Of a DNA stretch of 41,263 nt, positions 7,592 through 16,251 are shown piece by piece (positions within the stretch are counted from its first letter, which is position 1; each line of letters begins with the position of its first letter). The position numbers were made by a program, and so were the translations under genes. This stretch comes from Bacteroidota bacterium (GTDB lineage: Bacteria; Bacteroidota; Bacteroidia; Chitinophagales; Saprospiraceae): NCBI GenBank assembly GCA_014190515.1, contig BJGN01000012.1, positions 1 to 41,263 of the forward strand. The letters are read 5' to 3'. The notes below the pieces were generated by a model that was not told where the DNA came from, made no database searches, and saw only the letters and a list, made by a program, of their open reading frames with translations.

Positions 7592-7599
7592 TATTTTTG
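7592..7599 (+). promoter_or_regulatory. Promoter -7 element of the cytochrome c gene
   Basis: TATTTTTG fits the Bacteroidota consensus TAnnTTTG and ends 19 nt before the ATG. The -33 region shows only T-rich sequence. Confidence 0.45.
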
Positions 7600-7618
7600 G
7601 AAACTAAAATCCAAACAC

Positions 7619-7945
7619 ATGAGAATTTTTTTAATTTTCGCTGCTTTGATTACTTCCATCCTTGTAATGGGGGCTAAAATTTCAGTTAGTGAACCAATGT
7701 CAAATACACCATCAGCGGTGGACGGAAAAAAGATTTATAAGCAATATTGTGTTACCTGCCATGGTATTTATGGGGATATGGGCGCAAGTGGTGCCGCTAA
7801 TCTTACCATTTCAAAACTTAAATTAAACGAAAGAATTGAAGTGATTACTAATGGCAGAAAAGCTATGGCCTCTTTTAAAGCTTTACTTGATAAAGAGAAA
7901 ATTAAAGCCGTTGCTCAATATACAATGACACTTAAGCCAGAGTAA
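7619..7945 (+). CDS. Small exported monohaem cytochrome c
   Basis: This 108-residue protein is a soluble or membrane-tethered electron carrier of the periplasm. It has a signal segment at about residues 2-19, one haem-attachment site CVTCH (Cys44, Cys47, His48) and a likely Met ligand in KAMASFK. The GxxxxYxxxCxxCHG...G arrangement is typical of cytochrome c class I / cbb3-CcoP-like domains. It is followed by the SDR gene after 31 nt and may be co-transcribed with it, although the functions do not suggest a link. Confidence 0.88.
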   Translation: MRIFLIFAALITSILVMGAKISVSEPMSNTPSAVDGKKIYKQYCVTCHGIYGDMGASGAANLTISKLKLNERIEVITNGRKAMASFKALLDKEKIKAVAQYTMTLKPE

Positions 7946-7976
7946 TTTTCTTATAGCACATAATTAATGTCCAACA

Positions 7977-9005
7977 TTGGAAAATAAAAGTAAACGGATT
8001 CTGGTAACCGGTGGAACAGGTTTCTTAGGTTCTTATCTGTTAAGGTTTTTAGTCCAACAAGGCTACACTAATATTCGGGCTATTAAAAGAAAAAATAGTT
8101 CCTTTGATTTGGTTGGTGATATTGCCAACCAAATTAATTGGGTGGAAGGAGAGTTGACTGATTGGTTTTTTCTCTCAGATTGCTTTGAAGATATCGATTG
8201 GGTTTTTCATGTCGCTGCTCTCGTTTCATTCGACGCCAGAGATTATAAAGAGATGCAGCTAATCAATGTAAGGGTAACTGCCGATTTGGTAAACCTTTCA
8301 TTGGATAATCATATTCAGAAATTTTGTTTCGTCAGCTCTATCGCTGCTTTAGGTAGGTCTAAAGTTGGGGAAACATTAGACGAAAACGCTGTTTGGAAAC
8401 ATAGTCCGTATAATTCTTATTATGGAATGTCTAAATTTTTAGGCGAACAAGAAGTCTGGAGAGGTATGGCTGAGGGCTTGTCTGCCGTTATTGTAAATCC
8501 TGGAATGATTCTTGGCAGCGGTCGCTGGAGTGAAGGCACTTCTCGCTTCTTTTCTCTCATTGATGGTGGATTTCCATTTATTCCCGATGGGGCGGCTACC
8601 TGGGTGGACGTAAGAGATGTAGTAAAGGCTATGTATCATTTGATGCAGTCAGATGTCCATTCTCAACGGTTCATTTTAGTAGCCGGTATTCAATCATATA
8701 ATGACTTTTTTACTACTGTCGCAGATGCTTTGGAAAAAAAGATTAAATGGATTTCAATACCTTCTTTTATTCAGTCGCTGATTCTTCCTTTTGCATGGCT
8801 TATGGCTCGATTATCGCGTAAAAGACCATTCATTACCAGAGAATCGTTGAGGCTTTCAAAAAATTCGTTCTTCTACAAAACAGATAAATCTTTGACCATT
8901 CCAGGGTTCAATAAATATTTACCTGTTCAACAGTCTATTTTAGATACTGTAAATGCTTATCAAGAGGAGAAAAAAAATAATATTTTCTCCCCATTATATT
9001 TTTAA
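7977..9005 (+). CDS. NAD-dependent epimerase/dehydratase (extended SDR)
   Basis: This 342-residue oxidoreductase probably acts on a sugar nucleotide, flavonoid-like or sterol-like alcohol. The nucleotide-binding motif TGGTGFLG is at residues 11-18, the catalytic Tyr149 and Lys153 are in YYGMSK, and VSSIAALG supplies the catalytic Ser. The start is unusual: the only in-frame start before the Rossmann motif is TTG at 7977, because an in-frame TAA lies at 7965. An ATG at 7967 in another frame gives only a six-codon ORF that overlaps the TTG. The C-terminal 60 residues contain a hydrophobic stretch (WISIPSFIQSLILPFAWLMA), so the protein may touch the membrane. Substrate unknown. Confidence 0.82.
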   Translation: MENKSKRILVTGGTGFLGSYLLRFLVQQGYTNIRAIKRKNSSFDLVGDIANQINWVEGELTDWFFLSDCFEDIDWVFHVAALVSFDARDYKEMQLINVRVTADLVNLSLDNHIQKFCFVSSIAALGRSKVGETLDENAVWKHSPYNSYYGMSKFLGEQEVWRGMAEGLSAVIVNPGMILGSGRWSEGTSRFFSLIDGGFPFIPDGAATWVDVRDVVKAMYHLMQSDVHSQRFILVAGIQSYNDFFTTVADALEKKIKWISIPSFIQSLILPFAWLMARLSRKRPFITRESLRLSKNSFFYKTDKSLTIPGFNKYLPVQQSILDTVNAYQEEKKNNIFSPLYF

Positions 9006-9117
9006 TAAACCAACCATTTCTATTTTTTATATCTCTTTTTTTTGTATATTCGTTTCATGTTAATAGTAATACTTTTTCATACAGTTAGTAAGTTGATAAA
9101 CTAGTGAGTGTAGTCAG

Positions 9118-9148
9118 GATGATCTCTTCTTTAGGGGTCATCTTTTTG
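9118..9148 (+). terminator. Rho-independent terminator after the SDR gene
   Basis: GATGATC (9118-9124) pairs with GGTCATC (9136-9142) with one G-U pair, followed by TTTTTGTTTTT. It isolates the SDR transcript from the SulP promoter just downstream. Confidence 0.75.
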
Positions 9149-9163
9149 TTTTTAGTGCGCTTA

Positions 9164-9179
9164 TGTAACGGTAGTCACA
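9164..9179 (+). promoter_or_regulatory. Crp/Fnr-like operator upstream of SulP
   Basis: TGTAACGGTAGTCACA matches the Crp half-site pattern TGTGA-N6-TCACA at nine of ten positions. It lies 22 nt before a -7-like element (9201-9208), the same spacing as at the thioredoxin-YeeE promoter, placing its centre near -41 to -43, the position of class II activators. Confidence 0.6.
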
Positions 9180-9200
9180 TTATTGTTCAGTGCAATGGTC

Positions 9201-9208
9201 TTATTTTG
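9201..9208 (+). promoter_or_regulatory. Candidate -7 element of the SulP-rhodanese operon
   Basis: TTATTTTG differs from TAnnTTTG at one position. No -33 TTTG is visible at the right distance, which fits an activator-dependent promoter using the operator at 9164. It predicts a leader of about 25 nt to the ATG at 9240, which argues against the upstream TTG (9183) as translation start. Confidence 0.5.
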
Positions 9209-9239
9209 TGTATCTTCTGCACCTGATCAATGCATTTAT

Positions 9240-10976
9240 ATGTCTTTGAAAACATTTTTTCCTATTCTTGAATTAGTAAATTCTTACTCGAAAGAGGATT
9301 TTAAAAGGGATCTCTATGCCGGCCTAATTGTTGGTATCATTCTGGTTCCTCAAGGAATGGCCTATTCTATGCTGGCAGGACTGCCTCCAATACATGGTCT
9401 TTATGCAGTGACTATTCCTCTTCTCGTTTACGCTATTTTGGGAACTTCCAGGCAATTAGCTGTTGGGCCAGTGGCCATGGATTCAATTCTTACAGCTTCA
9501 GCCATACAGGCTTATGCCGTTTTAGGCTACCACGCCTATGTGGAAGCAGCGTTGACCTTAGCCTTAATTGTAGGAATTATTCAATTTTTAATGGGGTTTT
9601 TTAGAATGGGTTTCTTAGTGAATTTCCTTTCCCAACCCGTTATTAGTGGCTTTACTTCTGCTGCTGCTTTGATCATTATGGGTTCGCAGTTAAATCATTT
9701 AACCGGTATCGATTTCACCCAAAAAGGGCATTTTTTAGTTTCCTTTTCGGAGTGGTATCAGCGTTTCGGAGAGACTAATTTACCAACCTTCTTTTTGGCC
9801 GTAGGTGGTGTGTTTCTATTAATAATTTTTAAGGAATTCAAAATATCTGTTCCCGGAGCTCTTGTTTTGATGTTGGGTGGTATCTTAATTACAAAATTTG
9901 GAAAATTAGATGCCTTAGGCGTTAAAATATTAGGAAAAATTCCCGGGGGCTTGCCGGAACTTTATCTACCAAAACTGAATTGGACCATGTTTCAGAACTT
10001 ACTTCCTGCAGGTTTTGCCATTTCTTTGGTCGGATTTTTAGAGAGTTTTTCTATCGCTAAAACCATGCAGAGAATTCATAATAATTACAAACTGAGAGCA
10101 AATCAAGAGTTAATCGCCCTGGGTACCGCAAATATGATGGCTGCGCTCGTTCGCGCATTTCCAATTACCGGTGGCTTCTCCCGCACCGCCGTAAATCATC
10201 AGGCAGGGGCAAAATCAGGCGTGGCATCGATCGTGTCTTCCATATTTATTATTATTACCCTACTTTTATTGACCCCATATTTTTATTTTTTACCCAAGGC
10301 TATCTTGGCATCCATTATCCTGTTTGCTGTCTATACATTACTCGATGTTAAAGAACCTAAGTTTTTATGGAAAAGTAATCGGCAAGATTTCTTCATGCTA
10401 CTGGCAACTTTTTTAAGTACTTTATTTTTTGGCATAATAATAGGTATTGGTATCGGTGTCCTTTTATCGCTCTCCCTCATGATTTTTAGGGCGTCAAAAC
10501 CTCATTTTGCTATTTTAGGCAGAGTGCCTGATTCTGATGTTTTTAGGAATATCAATCGTTTCCATGGACTGGAAGTTGTTCCTGAAATTCTAATCGTTCG
10601 CTTCGATGCCGATCTTTTCTTTGCTAATATCTCTTTCTTCAGAGATAAATTAACAGATTGGATTGTTGAAAAAGGTCCAAATCTTCAATGGCTGATTTTA
10701 AATATGGAAAGTGTAAATTATATTGATAGTACAGGATTGCAGCAGTTACTGGAACTGGTTAACGATTATAAAAAGAAAAATCTATGTTTTTGCTTCACTT
10801 CAGTGAAAGGACCCGTTAGAGATTTATTGATAAAAGCTAACGTTGTTCCAGACATTGGTGAAAATCATTTCTTCCTTACCGTGCCAGAAGCCCAAAATTT
10901 TGCCCTCCAAAACTTGTCAGGCTTTGAAATGAAAAACCCAAACACTTCATTAACTTTGCAGTCAAATCATCCTTAA
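9240..10976 (+). CDS. SulP family anion transporter with STAS domain
   Basis: This 578-residue inner-membrane protein should carry sulfate, bicarbonate or a related anion. From the ATG at 9240 it starts with the cytoplasmic segment and the SulP signature around GLIVGIILVPQGMAYSMLAG. About 11-12 hydrophobic segments run to residue about 415, including FPITGGFSRTAVNHQAGAKS. A cytoplasmic STAS domain follows, with NYIDSTG (Asp496, Ser497) as in anti-sigma-factor antagonists. The rhodanese gene begins 10 nt after its stop, forming a two-gene operon with a terminator, and the promoter looks shared in design with the YeeE operon; sulfate or another sulfur oxyanion is therefore the likely substrate, though bicarbonate cannot be excluded. 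Confidence 0.9.
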   Translation: MSLKTFFPILELVNSYSKEDFKRDLYAGLIVGIILVPQGMAYSMLAGLPPIHGLYAVTIPLLVYAILGTSRQLAVGPVAMDSILTASAIQAYAVLGYHAYVEAALTLALIVGIIQFLMGFFRMGFLVNFLSQPVISGFTSAAALIIMGSQLNHLTGIDFTQKGHFLVSFSEWYQRFGETNLPTFFLAVGGVFLLIIFKEFKISVPGALVLMLGGILITKFGKLDALGVKILGKIPGGLPELYLPKLNWTMFQNLLPAGFAISLVGFLESFSIAKTMQRIHNNYKLRANQELIALGTANMMAALVRAFPITGGFSRTAVNHQAGAKSGVASIVSSIFIIITLLLLTPYFYFLPKAILASIILFAVYTLLDVKEPKFLWKSNRQDFFMLLATFLSTLFFGIIIGIGIGVLLSLSLMIFRASKPHFAILGRVPDSDVFRNINRFHGLEVVPEILIVRFDADLFFANISFFRDKLTDWIVEKGPNLQWLILNMESVNYIDSTGLQQLLELVNDYKKKNLCFCFTSVKGPVRDLLIKANVVPDIGENHFFLTVPEAQNFALQNLSGFEMKNPNTSLTLQSNHP

Positions 10977-10986
10977 ATATCCTGTA

Positions 10987-11256
10987 ATGTCTGTATCAAA
11001 TTTTTTAAAAATGCCGGGCGTTTCCGTCGTCGATGTACGGGAACCCTGGGAATTTAGTGAAGGTCACTTTCCGAATTCTTTAAATATTCCCCTCGGTGAA
11101 GTTCCCAATCGGTTAGATGAACTTATGGCCATGTCAAAACCCCTTATTCTAGTTTGTCGTTCAGGTAATAGAAGTGGTATGGCAACCACCATGCTCCAGA
11201 ATAATGGAGCCACAGAGGTCTATAATGGAGGTTCCTGGGATTCCTTAGAGGCTTAA
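10987..11256 (+). CDS. Single-domain rhodanese-like sulfurtransferase
   Basis: This 89-residue protein is a minimal rhodanese of the GlpE/PspE size class that transfers sulfane sulfur from persulfide or thiosulfate to an acceptor thiol. The opening VDVREPWEFSEGHFPNSLNIPLGE and the active-site loop CRSGNRS with Cys57 are intact. No signal peptide is present, so it works in the cytoplasm. It is co-transcribed with SulP. Thioredoxin, encoded by the other sulfur unit of the window, is a known acceptor for such enzymes. Confidence 0.9.
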   Translation: MSVSNFLKMPGVSVVDVREPWEFSEGHFPNSLNIPLGEVPNRLDELMAMSKPLILVCRSGNRSGMATTMLQNNGATEVYNGGSWDSLEA

Positions 11257-11283
11257 TCGCTAAACTAATATTCTAATCTGAAT

Positions 11284-11314
11284 AGGCCAGCATTCTTTTG
11301 TTGGCCTGTTTTTG
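11284..11314 (+). terminator. Terminator of the SulP-rhodanese operon
   Basis: AGGCCAGCA (11284-11292) pairs with TGTTGGCCT (11299-11307) with one G-U pair and a 6-nt loop, followed by GTTTTTG. It lies 27 nt after the rhodanese stop. Confidence 0.85.
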
Positions 11315-11351
11315 TTTTGAAATACATGTTTTACATATTCAAAAAAAATAT

Positions 11352-11359
11352 TATATTTG
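11352..11359 (+). promoter_or_regulatory. Promoter -7 element of the large secreted protein
   Basis: TATATTTG matches TAnnTTTG exactly. It is 77 nt before the ATG at 11437, implying a leader of about 70 nt. AAAGG 7 nt before that ATG is one of the better ribosome binding sites in the window. Confidence 0.5.
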
Positions 11360-11436
11360 TAGTTTAATTATTAGTTTGTTCGTTTTTAACAATGTGGAAC
11401 AATATTTGAATTCTTACAGTTATTAAAGGTTAATGA

Positions 11437-14400
11437 ATGCTGATGAGATTATACACTAATTTATTTTTTGTAACAATACTTTGGATAGGCTTGCTTACCC
11501 CTCTTAATGGTTTTGCAAAACAGACAGGGCTTTTACCGCTCACCTATTATCCTCCTGTACTTGTACAAAAAATGGATTCGTGTAAATTATCTTGTCAGGA
11601 TGTTAAGGTTTACGTAACCAATAATTGCATCTACGAAATTACCCCTGCAGAAATACTTGGGGAATGTTTTCCTCTCTTTCAAGGCTATGTTATCGTTTAT
11701 GACGGCGTTAATATGACGCCCGTTCGTGGTGGGGTGATTGATCGTTTGGGTATTTTTCCTTACTCTTTATTTAATTCAAAAGGTGGATTGGTTTGCCTTG
11801 GACAAATTTTTGTCAGAGATACTATTGGACCAGTTTTTAAAGACGATGTAGCTAAAAGAGACTGGGAAAGCAGGGATACCCTGATCCTTTCTGAAAATGA
11901 TATTCCTTCTGTACTTAATAACAATCTCAATTGGTCCCAATCAGATTCTCCCCTGTTTTTAGGTCTCCCATTAGTAAAAGATGGTTGTAGTCCCAATTTT
12001 ATTTCGAGAAATGTGAAGGATGAATTAATCTCCTTTCCCTGTGACTCTATTATAAAATTTAAAAATGGTTCGGTTTTCCCTCACCTTAATTCCAAAATTA
12101 AACGGACTTTTACCTTTACGGATAATTCTAATAATGCCACCGTTTTTGTTCAGGAAATTTTCTTTAGAAAAATAGGTAATCCCTCTTCCTGCGATGTAAC
12201 ACCTCCTCTTTTGTACGATTATGCGCCGCCAAGTTTATATTCCTTCGGACCTTTAGGTGATAATCCAAGAATTAAATCGCACCCGAATTTTCCGTCAGGT
12301 AAAATAGATCAAAATAATTCTTTTTATAAATGTGAAGCGCCTGATGATATAAGATTTGATGTTTGCTCCATTTCAGATAGCATGGAATTAGATCGTTTGG
12401 TGAAATCAGTCTATAGCGCATTTTATACCTGGCCAAATGGCTTTAAAGACACTATCAGCCTTTTTGACAAACAAAATTTATGGAATGTTTCCTATAAATC
12501 AAGGGTTTATTCTGCTTGTAATGATGGTAAACGGGTTCGAATCATAGTAACTATTGAAGATATTTGCCAAAAGAAAATCATTACTGATACCCTATGGATT
12601 TATTTTTCTCGCACATCAGGCCCCTCTTTCCCTGCGCTGACGGGTTCTGGGCAAAATGACGTTCTTGGAAGGAATGCTGCAAAACCAGTGTTTATTCAGC
12701 TACCAGGAAATGTATGTAAAAGCAATATTTTACTGCCTTTAACGCATGGGACTGATGAAAGGGATCTAGGAAAATGGTTCAATTGGACCGTAAAAGATGA
12801 TTGTACCCCCAGGGCCAATTTGTTGATTTCCTATCAGGTGGAATCTAAAGTTATCTCTGTTTCAGGGAAATTTAAAAGTTCTTCCGTTTGGAATAAGGTG
12901 AATTATCCTTTGGTTCATACACCTTTAGGTTCTTCTATCAATGATTTACCAGCAGGTGCGCACAGAGTTATTGTGGCCGCAACCGCTGGAGAATGTGAGG
13001 CAATAAGCTATGATACGCTCTATTTTGTGCTTCAAGATCAAGTTTTTCCAAGGGTTCGTTGTAAACCATCTGTAATAGTACCCTTACTATATAGTGCCAA
13101 TTCAGATTGGTACACTAACGGCAGAACAAACAAGGTTTCAGCAAGAATTAAAACCGATATGGTGAATAATGGCTCCACGGATAATTGCTCCCTGGACACA
13201 CTCTATCTAAGAAGGGTGGTCTCCTCTGCCTGCATTTTAGATAATTTTTTGGGGAATCTTGATTATGATAAATATGGAAACAAGGATGGCAAAGTGACTA
13301 TCGCTGACTTTGAAAGAATAAATGTAGGAAGAAATGCCGGCCTTTATTATACCCCACGCTTTCTACCTTATATCGAATACTTTTGTTGCGATGCCGGTAA
13401 GGAAAATGTGGCTGAACTATGGGCAAGCGATATCGGCTTCGGTAATCTCACAAATAATAGTTATTGCGAATTTCAGGTTATTTTGCAAGATGTCATGTAT
13501 CCCATGATTTTCTCACCAAATCTAAATCAAGATCCAAATAAAAATGCAAAAAATTGGCTGAGTTGCTCCGATACCGCAGCGTTGAATGCTCTAAAAGATG
13601 AATTTAAGTCTAATGAATTGTTTGGTCAGCCGGCTATTTATGGTTTAGATTGTACAGGAAAGGTTAACTATAGTACCGTTGATTATGTAAAATGCGGTTC
13701 AGGGCACATTACCAGACACTGGATGGTTGAAAAATTAGTGGATAATCAAACTGTAATCATTCGTGACTCTCAAATTATCTTGGTGCGTCCCTCTCATACA
13801 TTTACGATTAATATTCCTCCGGATACGACCGCATTTTGTGGGTTAGACCCAGCCTTTTCTTTATCTGCCACTTCAAATGCTTGCGATCTATTGGCAATTT
13901 CTTTTGTTGACTCACTGTCAAATGAACAAGAGAAAGGGGTAACCATTAAAAGAACTTATACCCTGATTAACTGGTGTGATGTTCCATCTGATGCCATTTG
14001 TAAAGATATTACTTCAAATCTTTCAACATTTGCAAGAACCATTCCCCGGAAGTTAAACGTTAATGGTAAGGCCATGCCCTTTTACCATACTCTCGAAAAA
14101 TTAAATGCGGAAAAAGATAGATTACTGAATGACAAAACCCTGGTTAAATTTGATTCAGTGAGGATGATGTCTGGGTCAACGCTTTCTGCTTTGCGCCAGG
14201 TTTCACTGAATGATTATCCCAAAAATAATTCCCTAACCTGCGCTAATGATCAGGTTTTTGCCTGGAAATATACCCAAATCCTAAACCTTTCTGATACGAT
14301 TAAGCCTGTTGTTATTGTCCCGGATTCATCTTTGGTGTTACTAACTAATGGTTCCTGTGGATCATCCATGTCTTTGACAGTCAAAGTACTCGAAAATTGT

Positions 14401-16170
14401 CCCTTTTCTTCAGTTTCACTCGATTCTATAGTCCTTTATAAGAAAAACACAAAAACAAGGATTCCCTGGGGAGGAAAAATGGATAACGGAGTATATAAAA
14501 ATGGGTTTCTTACCGCTCGGGTAAATGCTATTCAACCAGGAAATTATGACCTGTGGATACAAGTGTCTGATCATTGGAAGAATAAATCAAGCGCTGTTTT
14601 AGCTGTATCAGTAGTTCCTTCCAGTCTTCAATCCTTGGATTGTGTGCAAAAACTGACCAAAAACTTAACACCTTTATCTCTCGTTGAAGGTGGGCTGGTT
14701 AAGATAAATGCAATAGATGTCTTAAACGATAAAGATTTTGTTTCCAACTTATACACTTGTTATCCCGGATCATTTTTATCACTTAAGAACGTGTCAGATT
14801 TATCTGTAAGTTATATTCCGAACAAAAACGATTCTGTGTTGACTTTCGATTGTTCATCCTTGAAAAATACCCCTATTCCTTTGAGGGTTTTCCTGACTGA
14901 CTCGAAGGGAATCTCTGTTTCTTGTGATGTTTCCCTCTATTTATCAGATTCTTTAAATACTTGTAGCCCGAAAGTCAAAATAACCGGGGCGATAAAAACA
15001 GCCACAGGAAAACCAGTAAATCAGGTTACGGTGGGCCTTTCTGGTTTTACCACTTCATCTGGTCAGACTAATGAAAATGGATTATTTTCCATTCAGAATA
15101 TTTCAACAGGAGGTTCTTATTTTTTAACACCACAGAGTCCCAATGATTTTAAAAATGGCGTTTCAACCCTTGATTTAGTGTTGCTACAAAGACAGCTTCT
15201 TCAAGGCCAGGTTTTAAAATCACCCTTGCAATTTCTTGCCGCTGATATTGATAATTCCGGTACAATTAGCATTCGGGATTTGTTGGAATTGAGGAAATTG
15301 GTGATAAATCTTTCGTCAAAATTTGAAAAAAATACAAGTTGGCGATTTATTCCTTCTCATTTTATATTTCCCGATTCCTCGAATCCCTGGAAAACAACTT
15401 TTCCAGAAGAAATTATTTTTCCTGCCATTTCAAAAGATACCACAGGTTCCTTTACAGCGGTTAAAATTGGCGATCTTTCAGGAGATGCTCCATTAAATCA
15501 GGTGCCTGGTGTACAGTTCAGAAGAGAAATTTCCCCCTGGCCATTATATTATTCTGTTATAGAAAATCCTGCCAATGGAGAGTTTCTGGTTTCTTTCTTC
15601 TTTAATGAGAAAAATAAACCAGAAGGATTTCAATCGACAATACAGTGGAATCCTCGTTTTTCAAACAATGTATCTTTCATTCCTGGTAGTTTAACGTCTG
15701 ATCATGTTAATATGGTAGCCGAAAGAGGTTTACTGAACGTAAGTGCTGAAAAATTAACAGATGATGGCGTACTGTTCTCTTTGCTCTTTTCTGCAGATAA
15801 TCTGCCTTTTAATGACCCTTTTTTAGCTAATAATGTGCTCTCACCTGAAGCATATAAGGAAACACAAATTTTTCCATTGAATCTGGTTAAACTACCCCTC
15901 GAAAAGGAGATCTTCAGAGTATATCCCGCCGTACCTAATCCGTTTAGTGTCGAAACAGTCATTTCTTTTTATTTGCCGCAATCAACCTTTACGGAAATGG
16001 TTATTAGTGATTTATCAGGAAGGATATTGAAAAAGTTGAGTGGAGAGGGTATGAAGGGTTTGAATAACTGGACGCTGAATCTTTCGGAACTTACCTCTGA
16101 TCTTATCCTCTTTTGTAAAGTTAAAGCTGGTAACGATGAAGGATTTCAGCAGATTATCAAAATAAAATAA
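11437..16170 (+). CDS. Giant secreted protein with dockerin-like repeats and T9SS sorting domain
   Basis: This 1577-residue protein is exported by the Sec pathway (signal segment about residues 5-27) and then probably by type IX secretion. Residues about 30-1150 are Cys-rich beta-type sequence I cannot assign. A Ca-binding EF-hand-like loop DYDKYGNKDGKV is at 609-620. A carboxypeptidase-regulatory-like beta domain (KITGAIKTATGKPVNQVTVG) starts near 1180. A dockerin-like pair follows, with STLDLVLLQRQLL and then ADIDNSGTISIRDLLELRK (1269-1287). A cohesin-like beta domain leads to the C-terminal sorting domain from about 1493 (VYPAVPNPF, then a ISDLSGRILKKL strand and IIKIK end). It has its own promoter and splits two sulfur units without an obvious link. 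Ligand or enzymatic activity: none recognised. Confidence 0.85.
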   Translation: MLMRLYTNLFFVTILWIGLLTPLNGFAKQTGLLPLTYYPPVLVQKMDSCKLSCQDVKVYVTNNCIYEITPAEILGECFPLFQGYVIVYDGVNMTPVRGGVIDRLGIFPYSLFNSKGGLVCLGQIFVRDTIGPVFKDDVAKRDWESRDTLILSENDIPSVLNNNLNWSQSDSPLFLGLPLVKDGCSPNFISRNVKDELISFPCDSIIKFKNGSVFPHLNSKIKRTFTFTDNSNNATVFVQEIFFRKIGNPSSCDVTPPLLYDYAPPSLYSFGPLGDNPRIKSHPNFPSGKIDQNNSFYKCEAPDDIRFDVCSISDSMELDRLVKSVYSAFYTWPNGFKDTISLFDKQNLWNVSYKSRVYSACNDGKRVRIIVTIEDICQKKIITDTLWIYFSRTSGPSFPALTGSGQNDVLGRNAAKPVFIQLPGNVCKSNILLPLTHGTDERDLGKWFNWTVKDDCTPRANLLISYQVESKVISVSGKFKSSSVWNKVNYPLVHTPLGSSINDLPAGAHRVIVAATAGECEAISYDTLYFVLQDQVFPRVRCKPSVIVPLLYSANSDWYTNGRTNKVSARIKTDMVNNGSTDNCSLDTLYLRRVVSSACILDNFLGNLDYDKYGNKDGKVTIADFERINVGRNAGLYYTPRFLPYIEYFCCDAGKENVAELWASDIGFGNLTNNSYCEFQVILQDVMYPMIFSPNLNQDPNKNAKNWLSCSDTAALNALKDEFKSNELFGQPAIYGLDCTGKVNYSTVDYVKCGSGHITRHWMVEKLVDNQTVIIRDSQIILVRPSHTFTINIPPDTTAFCGLDPAFSLSATSNACDLLAISFVDSLSNEQEKGVTIKRTYTLINWCDVPSDAICKDITSNLSTFARTIPRKLNVNGKAMPFYHTLEKLNAEKDRLLNDKTLVKFDSVRMMSGSTLSALRQVSLNDYPKNNSLTCANDQVFAWKYTQILNLSDTIKPVVIVPDSSLVLLTNGSCGSSMSLTVKVLENCPFSSVSLDSIVLYKKNTKTRIPWGGKMDNGVYKNGFLTARVNAIQPGNYDLWIQVSDHWKNKSSAVLAVSVVPSSLQSLDCVQKLTKNLTPLSLVEGGLVKINAIDVLNDKDFVSNLYTCYPGSFLSLKNVSDLSVSYIPNKNDSVLTFDCSSLKNTPIPLRVFLTDSKGISVSCDVSLYLSDSLNTCSPKVKITGAIKTATGKPVNQVTVGLSGFTTSSGQTNENGLFSIQNISTGGSYFLTPQSPNDFKNGVSTLDLVLLQRQLLQGQVLKSPLQFLAADIDNSGTISIRDLLELRKLVINLSSKFEKNTSWRFIPSHFIFPDSSNPWKTTFPEEIIFPAISKDTTGSFTAVKIGDLSGDAPLNQVPGVQFRREISPWPLYYSVIENPANGEFLVSFFFNEKNKPEGFQSTIQWNPRFSNNVSFIPGSLTSDHVNMVAERGLLNVSAEKLTDDGVLFSLLFSADNLPFNDPFLANNVLSPEAYKETQIFPLNLVKLPLEKEIFRVYPAVPNPFSVETVISFYLPQSTFTEMVISDLSGRILKKLSGEGMKGLNNWTLNLSELTSDLILFCKVKAGNDEGFQQIIKIK

Positions 16171-16186
16171 CCATTTATTTTTTTAA

Positions 16187-16202
16187 CGTGATGCATATCA
16201 CA
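16187..16202 (+). promoter_or_regulatory. Crp/Fnr-like operator upstream of the thioredoxin-YeeE operon
   Basis: CGTGATGCATATCACA contains GTGAT-N4-ATCAC, a clean 5-bp inverted repeat that fits both the Crp (TGTGA-N6-TCACA) and Fnr (TTGAT-N4-ATCAA) patterns. From the palindrome (16188-16201) to the -7 element at 16224 there are 22 nt, identical to the SulP promoter. Its centre is near -43, a class II activator position. Confidence 0.72.
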
Positions 16203-16223
16203 GCGATGCCATTAATTTTAAAT

Positions 16224-16231
16224 TAGTTTTG
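16224..16231 (+). promoter_or_regulatory. -7 element of the thioredoxin-YeeE operon
   Basis: TAGTTTTG matches TAnnTTTG. There is no -33 TTTG at the right distance, consistent with dependence on the activator site. It predicts a start near 16238 and a leader of about 14 nt. Confidence 0.6.
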
Positions 16232-16251
16232 CTTGACTAAATTAAAACAAT

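Noticed and set aside
9183-9239. TTG start for SulP
   Set aside because: The 19 extra residues resemble no SulP N-terminus and include the predicted -7 element and transcription start.
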